Source of the DNA: a virus
IMG/VR virus record: IMGVR_UViG_3300007504_000017
Span: 1 to 50,888 of that record
DNA length: 50,888 nucleotides
Reading direction: 5' to 3' (one strand)
A model generated the notes under the pieces. It was not told the origin of the DNA and made no database searches. It saw only the letters and a list, made by a program, of their open reading frames with translations. The translations under genes were made by a program, and so were the position numbers. The stretch's first letter is position 1, and the number at the start of each line of letters is the position of its first letter. This document shows, piece after piece, positions 32,802 through 41,200 of this stretch.

Positions 32802-35558
32802 TTAAGATCTAAGAACGAATGTCAAAACATCACCGACTTCAAGACCAAACTCGAATCGGACGATGCCATTAGTTGTACCCTCGTTATACCAGTCCTTGTT
32901 TGATGCAGCAGAAGCTCCAGGCATCAAGAGCTGACCGTTCAGGTATATCTCTCTATCAGTAGCGGCGGATATATCAGCTTGTCCCCAAGAGGCTGCATTG
33001 ATCGTAGGCACAGACACGTTAGCGTCGGCAGCAACGGCCGTACCGACTTCGGTGTAGCCTTTTGTGGTTTGACCGGAACCGATGAAAGTCTTAAGATCGC
33101 TAGCAGGTACCTTCTTCATTGCCCCGCCGTCGTCGACAAGGATTCCATCAGTGTCGGCAATCGTTATCGAAGCGTCATTGCCAACATCACCGTCCAGCAA
33201 ACTAAGCTCTGTAGCGGTTGCAGTCACGTTTGTCCCGCCGATATCGAGCGTAGTCATAGATACTTCACCCGCAACAGTGAGAATGGCATTCCCAAGAGTT
33301 AACAAGTCATGGTCCGAGAGGCTCCCAATCGTGGCGTCGTCCTTGAGCTCTAGCCCAGCATCACCGATTGTGACTATATCAGTACCGTCGACATCGAAGA
33401 TGAACCTACCGTCGTCAGCATTAGCTGTGGACGACGCGGTGGCAAACTCGACCTTTTCAAGGGTCTGAGCACCTGACGCGTAGCTCACTGTTATGCCAAG
33501 GCTGTCAGCAGCATCTTTACCTACTCTGATCGAAGGATTACCATCATTTACAGCATTGTACATCGTAACATCGCCAGCGGCAATGTTGGTTGTAGCAGCA
33601 GCCTTACCGATTGTAGTAAGTTCAACGAGGGAATCAATCGCAGCTTCAATAGTGCTTTCAGTTGTTGCGTCAATAGCATCAACATTTGACAGCGTCATTG
33701 TGCCGCCACTGTCGGACAGAATCGCAGTGCCAGCTACCGCGTAAGCCATGCTTGCTGATATGCTGACGCCTGCGTCACCGATGGACAGAATATCTGTCCC
33801 ATCAACATCAAAGACAAATTTACCGTCGTCAGCATTACCTGTGGACGACGCGGTGGAGAACTCGACCTTTTCAAGGGTCTGAGCACCTGACGCGTAGCTC
33901 ACTGCGATACCGAGGCTGTCAGCAGCATCTTTACCTACTCTGATTGTGGGGTTACCATCGTTTACAGCATTGTACATGGTGAGGTCACCAGCTGCGATAT
34001 CTGTTGTAGCAGCAGCCTTACCGATTGTAACAAGGTTTGGCATAGCTGTTATCTCATCATCATAGTATGCAGCAAGAGACTGTACCGTGACCTGCTTCAT
34101 TGTGCCGGCGTCGTTGAAGAGCACACCGTCGTTGTCGGCAACAGTAACAGTTGCAACATTTGAGCCACCGTCGAGGAGTGCAAACTCCGCAGCAGTAACA
34201 GCCGTAGACGCATCAGTAGCTGTATCAGTGATTGCTGGAATGAAGTAGTTACCCGCAGTCAGCGTTGGCAATGCGAAAGAACAATCAGCAGTTGGTTCAA
34301 CAACCTTAAGCGTAGTCTCGTGGGCATTGGCAGTAGCACCTTCGAACACGAGGACATCTACTGTACTCTCGATAATCGTCTGGTTGACTGTAGTTGTCGT
34401 TCCCTGAACAGTTAGATCACCAGCAATAATTGCCTCGCCCACAATTGTCGTTGTAGACGCAGAACCAGCGCCGATTGTTACATCAACCTGGCCATCTGTT
34501 GCGTGCTCACCCTCTAGTATCAGACCAGCAGTAAGAGTTGTCGTTGTCCCGTTACTTTCTGCGACGAACAATGACATTTTACCTGCTTCGTCAGTATCAT
34601 CAGACTCAGAGACCTCTACCAGAATTTTTCCAAACGCGGTCGCGTTTTGACCAGCATCATCACCGAGCCACTCAATGCTACCAACATCATCGCCATCAGC
34701 ACCTGCGGCGCCCTTATCTTTAACAAACCGAAGACGAGCACCTAAGGCGTCGGAGTTGGTGTTTTTCAGGATCGCCAGCGGCAAGTTGGAGGTAGAAGAC
34801 TCGAGATTCAAGCCAGTAAACTGTGGGCTATCCTCAGTTCCAACACCCAAAGCGCTTGCAGCAGCAGCGGCAGTTGAAGCACCGGTTCCACCATCAGCAA
34901 TCGCAACGTCTGTTCCACCAGCACGGTAGATGATGTTTCCTTCAATGTTAACATCGCCAGAACCTTGCCTTGTAAGTGTAGTGTCAGATGCATGACCAAG
35001 TTCAATACCTGTAAATTGTGGACTGTCACCAGTACCAACACCAATGCTTGTGCGAAGTGTTGCTCCGCTTTCAACGGCGGGGTCAGTCGTACCGTCACCA
35101 ACAAGCATCTCACCATCGGAAAGAACGTTCATCGCCTGAATAGCGCCAGAGCCGTTACCAAGTAGGATACCACCGTCTGTTAGCGATGTTGCTCCTGTAC
35201 CACCTTGTTCCACTGTAACAGCGGTGGCGGTTGTCAGGATAGTACCTGTCGATGCAGGTAACGTGTTTACGCCAGCACCGTCTTCAGCGCGCAGCTTATT
35301 CTCGTTACCATCAGCGGAAGAGCCTTCCCAGATGATCTCACCGTTATTGTCTGTGGTGAGCTTGATATCACCGGCAGTGGCACCATCGGTACCGATAACG
35401 ACAGGAGCACCAAACTCTGATTGACCTGATACCGTATCAAATCTTAAATATGATTGATCAGATGCGCCAGAACCATCGACGAATTCAAAAGCAGCAGCAT
35501 TGTTGCTTGCGAGTCCACCAGAGAGCTGGAGCAATCTCATTTTTGTTTTTTGGGGCAT
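32802..35558 (-). CDS. Tail fibre-like protein with tandem repeats
   Basis: The product is 918 residues, very rich in Gly, Ala, Thr, Ser and Asp, as in fibrous phage proteins. It has tail-fibre repeat signatures GGTGATS and GGTGASTAAAAASALGVG and several ATELSLLDG/AEFALLDGG motifs. Two 87-residue near-identical units lie at about 509-596 and 647-734 (GKAAATT ... FDVDGTDI). The C-terminus has YLNGQLLMPG and FEFGLEVGDVLTF, a terminal pattern shared with the 787-residue fibre. It is a single-gene transcript, with a 130-base leader before it and a strong terminator after it; that, and a G+C-richer look than its neighbours, suggests an abundant virion protein. Receptor binding is likely but not proven. 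Confidence 0.85.
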   Translation of the reverse strand: MPQKTKMRLLQLSGGLASNNAAAFEFVDGSGASDQSYLRFDTVSGQSEFGAPVVIGTDGATAGDIKLTTDNNGEIIWEGSSADGNENKLRAEDGAGVNTLPASTGTILTTATAVTVEQGGTGATSLTDGGILLGNGSGAIQAMNVLSDGEMLVGDGTTDPAVESGATLRTSIGVGTGDSPQFTGIELGHASDTTLTRQGSGDVNIEGNIIYRAGGTDVAIADGGTGASTAAAAASALGVGTEDSPQFTGLNLESSTSNLPLAILKNTNSDALGARLRFVKDKGAAGADGDDVGSIEWLGDDAGQNATAFGKILVEVSESDDTDEAGKMSLFVAESNGTTTTLTAGLILEGEHATDGQVDVTIGAGSASTTTIVGEAIIAGDLTVQGTTTTVNQTIIESTVDVLVFEGATANAHETTLKVVEPTADCSFALPTLTAGNYFIPAITDTATDASTAVTAAEFALLDGGSNVATVTVADNDGVLFNDAGTMKQVTVQSLAAYYDDEITAMPNLVTIGKAAATTDIAAGDLTMYNAVNDGNPTIRVGKDAADSLGIAVSYASGAQTLEKVEFSTASSTGNADDGKFVFDVDGTDILSIGDAGVSISASMAYAVAGTAILSDSGGTMTLSNVDAIDATTESTIEAAIDSLVELTTIGKAAATTNIAAGDVTMYNAVNDGNPSIRVGKDAADSLGITVSYASGAQTLEKVEFATASSTANADDGRFIFDVDGTDIVTIGDAGLELKDDATIGSLSDHDLLTLGNAILTVAGEVSMTTLDIGGTNVTATATELSLLDGDVGNDASITIADTDGILVDDGGAMKKVPASDLKTFIGSGQTTKGYTEVGTAVAADANVSVPTINAASWGQADISAATDREIYLNGQLLMPGASAASNKDWYNEGTTNGIVRFEFGLEVGDVLTFVLRS
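33355..33618 (-). repeat. Direct repeat, copy B, within fibre gene
   Basis: This is one of two roughly 261-base in-frame copies offset by exactly 414 bases (138 codons); the other is at 33769-34032. Long stretches are identical at base level, for example from GTGGACGACG onwards. The two encoded 87-residue units differ at about ten positions. The bases between the copies encode unrelated-looking sequence. Confidence 0.9.
33769..34032 (-). repeat. Direct repeat, copy A, within fibre gene
   Basis: This is the partner of 33355-33618. It encodes the first of two units with GKAAATTDIAAGDLTMYNAV at the start and FDVDGTDILSIGDAG at the end. High DNA identity points to a recent duplication or gene conversion. 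Confidence 0.9.
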
Positions 35559-35688
35559 AATTTATTTTCCTTTTTCGAAATTAGTGTTCTACAAACACAT
35601 AAACGAAGAAATCAACGTAAAAAACATACGGGGAAAACAAACTAATAGGAAACGAACGAACTTGCCTCTAACTATACAAGTCTTAGCG
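35559..35688 (-). promoter_or_regulatory. 130-base leader region of the 918-residue fibre gene
   Basis: This is the longest gap in the window. On the minus strand it holds TTGTATAGT (around 35678-35670), a possible -10 element without a clear -35, and an AAGGA ribosome site shortly before the fibre ATG at 35558. It is AT-rich with A and T runs. I see no strong hairpin or operator palindrome in it. A promoter here is expected from the isolated fibre gene but is not proven. Confidence 0.4.
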
Positions 35689-35907
35689 TTAGTGCACGAG
35701 ATTTTTCAAGTTTTTTAGTATCGCATCGAAGCGTGAATAATCACTGTTGATGTACCCAACAGCGTACTTTGTACACTCAACATTGTCTTTAAACACAAAT
35801 TTATATCTGTTTTTCTCTCGACCCGCAGAGAGGAGCTCACACCCCTTCAAAAGAAGAAACGCTGCTAATCCGATATCCGCGGTAATATATTGAGATGTGT
35901 CTTGCAT
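35689..35907 (-). CDS. Small DUF5659-like protein
   Basis: The product is 72 residues. The pattern is a short N-terminus, TADIGLAAFLLLKGCELLSA, a basic turn, then YKFVFKD and a C-terminal helix with YINSDYSRFDAILKNLKN. This matches what I recall of DUF5659, a family of very small phage and bacterial proteins of unknown function (Asp-hydrophobic-AA-LL-x-G, then FVF-D/E). It lies between two large fibre genes, 23 bases from the upstream one, so it is expressed with them. A regulatory or fibre-chaperone role is possible, but nothing in the sequence decides. Confidence 0.7.
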   Translation of the reverse strand: MQDTSQYITADIGLAAFLLLKGCELLSAGREKNRYKFVFKDNVECTKYAVGYINSDYSRFDAILKNLKNLVH

Positions 35908-35930
35908 ACTAATTTAAATTATGGTGTCCA

Positions 35931-38294
35931 CTAGCTTACTACCTTGTATACCATTACATCGAGAACATCATCAATTTCAATATCAAACGCAAATTTTAAT
36001 GATGATGCACCAGTCACATAGTAATCTCGTTCCACAGGATCTGCTGTTACCTGCGCTGCTGTGCCAGAATGCAATAACTGTCCATTCAATAAAACGTCGA
36101 TCAAACCAATGTCATAAGATACCGTCGCAAAATTTGTCGATGACACTGGAACATTCACCCCGGCAGAATACGATTGTGCTAGAAAATAGCTCTGTCTCTG
36201 TCTTTCGGATACCCCAGTATTACTAACTTGAACATAACCAGATGATCCGGTGGTTATAGAGATACCAGTACCAGACCGAAGATACGACGTACCGTCAACG
36301 AGCCGCGTCAATGAACCCGACAATGCGGGCACGCTTAAAGTATTCGTTACCTTATTAAACGTGAATGTGCTGTCGCCACCAAAAGTGTTACTATCGTTAA
36401 ATTGAATCTGCGTATTGCTTCCGCCGGGAGAACCGCTGCCTCCTGTCGAAGAAATAGTTATTGAACCATCAGAGGCTGATGTTATAGTAACGTTCGGCCC
36501 TTCCCGAAGATATGATGTACCATCGCTAAGTTGTTGTAAAGACGCGGATAGGCCGGCCAACGCTACAACAGACCCAGAAGCAAGTACATCCCCACCGAAA
36601 ACAGATGAACCCCCTGTTGATGTCCCAATACTCCCTATACTTCCAGATACAAAGAAACTAGTATCACCAAAATTAGCGGGGTTGGGATCTGAGGTGCCGC
36701 CACCAGATAAAATCAGTATCTGTGTATTGGCACCTGATTCTGTCATTTTTATAAGATCGACACCACCAGCTTGAATGTTTATATCATCTGGCTGAAACCG
36801 AATAAAAGTGTTGGCATCATTTTTGTGGTAGATGTACTCTCCCACGTCCATATTTCCGCCAACAGAAAGCTTATAAGAAGGAGTATCAGACCCAATGCCA
36901 ACTTTACCATCTGATGTAACGGTAAACATGCTACCAACACCCGCCTGACCCCTGTTGACAGATAACGTTCCGGATACTACAACATCACCACCGAAAACAG
37001 AAGTACCTCTCCTTGAAGTATTTCGAGAATCGATAGATCCAGACACGAAGAAATTAGTGTCAGTGAACGTTCTTGGGTCAGGGTCTGCTGCTGACGAGCC
37101 GTGACCAGAAGCATCAGAAAGACTTCCGGAAAATAGAAGTACTTGGTCTGTTTCACCGTCTACCTGCAAGGCGCTACTTTTATTTTGGGTTTCTACCCTA
37201 AAGTTTTTATCGACTCCGCTCTGGTTTACCACCACAGTTCCGTTAAGATTTACGTCACCCTGGACATCTAAAAGAGACCCGTTCCACGTAAAGTCAGCAT
37301 CAGATGTTAGCGTATCTGAATCTGACCAGGTCGCAATTCTGTTTGCTGCTCCAGAACCATCAATACCTCCAGTCGATGAAATTGTAATGGCTCCTGAAGA
37401 ACCTGTCACTATTGTCGTATTACTTCCAGCAATCAAGTAGCTAGTACCATCCTGCAGATTCGTTAATGAACCGGACAATGCGGGAGCAGAAACTGTTCCT
37501 GAAAATGTTGAACCAGTTAAAGTTGCGACAATTGAATCTCTAACTGCGATCGTATAGGCAGCACCGGCACCAGAATCAGTAGTCTTTATTCCTGTTCCTG
37601 CTGTAAACACACGCTCATTCGATAGCGATGCGGTGGCGGCCAAAACAAGATATTGTGCAGCAGGATCACCATCTCCTGCACCGCCAGCTGACGCGACAAC
37701 AGTGTCCAGCATATCACCAATATACAGATAGCCCTCAATAAAGTCAGGATTATCCGCCTGGTCTCCAGTTCCAGATGGGTCCTGCTGGAAGAACACTCCG
37801 TTAAAATAATCTAGATACCAATCTCGAGCGTCCAGTAGCGGAATTAGTGTACCTGATCCCTTGGACGAATTACCACCGTAATACGGCTTTGCCTCGTATG
37901 ATGACGCAAAAGATGGAGGTATAAGTTGTAACGATCCAGACGTTATATTAATGACTTGATCATTCTGGAACGGGTACGTACCCGCCTTTGAATTCGATGA
38001 ATTGGATTCATAATCAGATGGAAGCTTTAATTCAAATCCGTGTCGACCATCCGATGTATCGCTACCGGCAATAAACGTTGCGGGAAATCTGAGGTATTCC
38101 ACCTGTCCCGTGATTGTATATAGCGCGGTGTTGGATGGGCTGGTAGTGACCGATTCTCCGAATATATTTTCAGAAGTTGTAGTTATACCTGACGGCAGTC
38201 CCTCGTTAGAAAGACCCTTATCGTTTGATGTCTGCGCTTTACCCGCTAATTTCTTAAGCGAAATCAAGCGCTCAGTTTTTGCATCATACGCCAT
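35931..38294 (-). CDS. Modular tail fibre protein
   Basis: The product is 787 residues, rich in Ser, Gly, Thr and Asp. Three copies of a fibre module (SGSLTRLVDGTSYLRSG, then an NVTITTGSSGAITISS-like strand pair) lie near residues 268-305, 578-610 and 653-690. A second internal repeat contains FFVSGSI ... SVFGGDV (about 393-445 and 530-583). The region with VTSDGKVGIGSDTPSYKLSV near 462-482 is typical of beta-helical fibre shafts. The C-terminus (IDVLLNGQLLHSG, FAFDIEIDDVLDV) matches that of the 918-residue fibre. The ATG at 38294 is 3 bases past the previous stop. It is probably a distal fibre or receptor-binding protein. Confidence 0.82.
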   Translation of the reverse strand: MAYDAKTERLISLKKLAGKAQTSNDKGLSNEGLPSGITTTSENIFGESVTTSPSNTALYTITGQVEYLRFPATFIAGSDTSDGRHGFELKLPSDYESNSSNSKAGTYPFQNDQVINITSGSLQLIPPSFASSYEAKPYYGGNSSKGSGTLIPLLDARDWYLDYFNGVFFQQDPSGTGDQADNPDFIEGYLYIGDMLDTVVASAGGAGDGDPAAQYLVLAATASLSNERVFTAGTGIKTTDSGAGAAYTIAVRDSIVATLTGSTFSGTVSAPALSGSLTNLQDGTSYLIAGSNTTIVTGSSGAITISSTGGIDGSGAANRIATWSDSDTLTSDADFTWNGSLLDVQGDVNLNGTVVVNQSGVDKNFRVETQNKSSALQVDGETDQVLLFSGSLSDASGHGSSAADPDPRTFTDTNFFVSGSIDSRNTSRRGTSVFGGDVVVSGTLSVNRGQAGVGSMFTVTSDGKVGIGSDTPSYKLSVGGNMDVGEYIYHKNDANTFIRFQPDDINIQAGGVDLIKMTESGANTQILILSGGGTSDPNPANFGDTSFFVSGSIGSIGTSTGGSSVFGGDVLASGSVVALAGLSASLQQLSDGTSYLREGPNVTITSASDGSITISSTGGSGSPGGSNTQIQFNDSNTFGGDSTFTFNKVTNTLSVPALSGSLTRLVDGTSYLRSGTGISITTGSSGYVQVSNTGVSERQRQSYFLAQSYSAGVNVPVSSTNFATVSYDIGLIDVLLNGQLLHSGTAAQVTADPVERDYYVTGASSLKFAFDIEIDDVLDVMVYKVVS

Positions 38295-38297
38295 AGG

Positions 38298-41200
38298 TTA
38301 GCTCCACGAAACGCTCATACTAGAAATGTACCCAGTTGATGAAGCGTCTGCCTCTATTTTCACAACTATATATTCATTACTGCCTACTGACTGTGTTCCG
38401 AAGGTCGCAGTGTTAGTCGCATTGAGCGATGAGTCTAAGCTTCCATCTAAGCAGCCGTCGCCGTCGGAGGTTTGTCCCGTCGCGAATGAGATTGCCAAAT
38501 CCATCCACCCAGTTTCAAAGGCAGCAGTTGTGGTCGGAAGCTTAATCAACACGTGAAGGTTCGACGTTGTCAATGTAGTCGCTTGAGAAGCGATAGTTCC
38601 TGATCCGTTGATAGTAAGATCGAAACCTGTCTTTGAGCCCCCTGATGTGTTCTGAAAATATCTATAAAACGTTCTTGTGCCTGACGTGATACCGCTATAA
38701 TTTACATTGCTACTTGGACCGTTTGTTATTGACCCGCCGTCAGAAGTGTTTCTAAAATCTCCAGAATCTCCTCCTTGGGGCGGCGCGTAAAGTCGGCTAT
38801 TATAAAAAAGCAAGCCATCAACGCCGGCGAGGCTTGTTGTAGAATCCCAAGCACTCCCTCCAGCGGTAACGTTAGCTTGAGTATTATAGCTACCTGATAT
38901 TAATCTATAACTTTCACCCCTGAACGTCTCAGACGTGGCGGTGGATGTATCAGATAGATCGTATAACAAAATTCCGCTTATTGACTGTGAGCCGGCGCTG
39001 GAAAGATTCGATTTTAGCGGTGCGGGTACATTAGTACTTACAGAAATCGACCCATCTAAAATAGGATCGCCTGTAATCGTCGCTGATCCAGTAAGATGCA
39101 GAATTTTCGTTTCATCTTCGCCGCCTGCATGATTGATAGATGGAAACGCTTGAGACGAGACTGAGCAATTTGTGCCGTTAAAAGATATTGTAGATGTAGA
39201 ATATACATTACGATACGCATTCAAGACGCGGATCCTATATTCAGCGGTTCCGCCAGTGTTATATTTCACTCCCGAAAGATTTTTAGTTCCTGTCATGGAA
39301 AGCGAATCCATGGCAGAATTATCGGAAGACAATGCATTGGAATCGGGATCGTTCACCCACTCCACATAGTTGCATGTTATATCTGCGCCTGCTATTGTGT
39401 GCACCACCCTCGCGTAGTTCCACCCGCTCTGCTGATCAGCGGCGGTGATTGTGTATGTACCTTGCCGGTGTTGGAAAGTTTCGAAATTGCTGCTATCGCT
39501 AAAATGGCCTGGCGTGGTTGCAGAAAGGTTAAACCCAGACCCGTTTCCGTTCAAAGAATTCCCAGACCCGAATGAACTTAAATCTACAGAGTGTATTGCA
39601 GTGGAATTATCATTTACAAAAAGTTTCAAAGTTCCCTGATTACCGTTGCCGAATGAATAAGCGGCGTAATTTACACCATCTGCTGACACGTCGGCGTTCA
39701 GCGTTCCGTTGATCACTGTCGAGCCGCCGAAACAAGCGCGCCGTAAGTCATTACTTGCGGCAGTTGAATTAAACGTTCCATTAATATCGATATCAGAAAG
39801 ATTGTCAGTGGGCGTCAACGTGGAAGGTCGTGCATTTGTATAACCGGAAATTGACTGCGATGATCCGAAGGAAAGGACAGCCGAAGTACCAGAGTCTGAA
39901 CAGTTCATATCGTCTAGACCTGGGGCGGCGGAGGGTGCAAGCCCCTTCAAGACCTCGTTAAACCTATCCACCGCTGTCCCAACTGGTGTTACAGTACTGA
40001 AATCGGTGAATAACCCATCAGAATATGAACCGTCTTCAGCATCTCCTATAGACCCAGTGACTGCGACGACGCCACCGCCCAGATCGCTTATAACTCCAAG
40101 CTTAGATAAGTTTAGAGTGCTGATGCTTGAAACGCTAGAAGAACCGGAAACAACTGATATTTCTCCACCGGACGCAGCTACTGTCACAGCTCCAGAGGAG
40201 CCAGTAGTAATGGTCACGTTACTTCCTGCGATCAGGTAAGATGTCCCATCTTGTAGTTTGGTGAGTGAACCAGAAAGAGCTGGAGCAGTAACCGTGCCTG
40301 TGAAGGTCGATCCAGTGATCGTTGCAATAATCGAATCGTCTATAGAGAGCTCTGTTGAATCAATCACCAACCCAGAGTTGCTCTTAAGATCGACACTGAA
40401 TTCGGTGCCTGAAAGATCTAGACCATCGCCAGCAGTGTATGTTGTGTCTGTGTCAGTAGATGATATTGAAATATACCCAGCTGAGGCAGAGGTTATGATA
40501 ACATTAGCATTACCTGGTCGTAGATAGGAAGTCCCGTCTTGTAGTCTTGTAAGCGAACCCGAAAGAGCTGGGGCGGTCACGGTACCAGTAAAAGTAGACC
40601 CAGTAATCGTCGCTAAAACAGAATCATCAATTGAAAGCTCGGCAGAGTCAATTACTAAGCCAGATCCGCTCTTAAGATCGACACTAAATGCGGTACCCGA
40701 AAGATCCAGGCCGGAACCAGCTGTGTATGTTGTATCAGTAGAAGACACTGTGACATATCCCGCTGAGGAACTTGCTATTGCAATATTCGAGCCCTCGCGG
40801 AGGTATGACGTGCCATCAGACAGCGCTTGTAAGGACCCGGAAAGTCCTGCTTGCGCAACAACATCACCGGAAAAAATCGAGCCAGTTAATGCAGCAAACT
40901 CGCTATCTTTCACTCGTAGAGTGTACGCATTACCTGCACCGTCGTCGCTAGATGCAAGGCCTGTCCCCATTGTAATAACTCTCTCTTGCGCGAGAGAACT
41001 AGTCGCGGCCAAAACAAGATATTGTGCATTACCATCCGCGACGCCACCACCACCAGCGATTGCGCTAATTGTAATCTCACCAGAAGACCCCGTCGTTATC
41101 GTGACGTTATCACCCTGCCGGAGATATGACGTACCATCAGGAAGCCGCGTCAACGACCCAGACAAACCAGCATTAAAGACAACAGGTCCGCTAAATTGAG

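Noticed and set aside
33355-34032. CRISPR-like or mobile-element repeat
   Set aside because: Only two long in-frame copies within a fibre gene, with no short repeat-spacer pattern, transposase or terminal inverted repeats.
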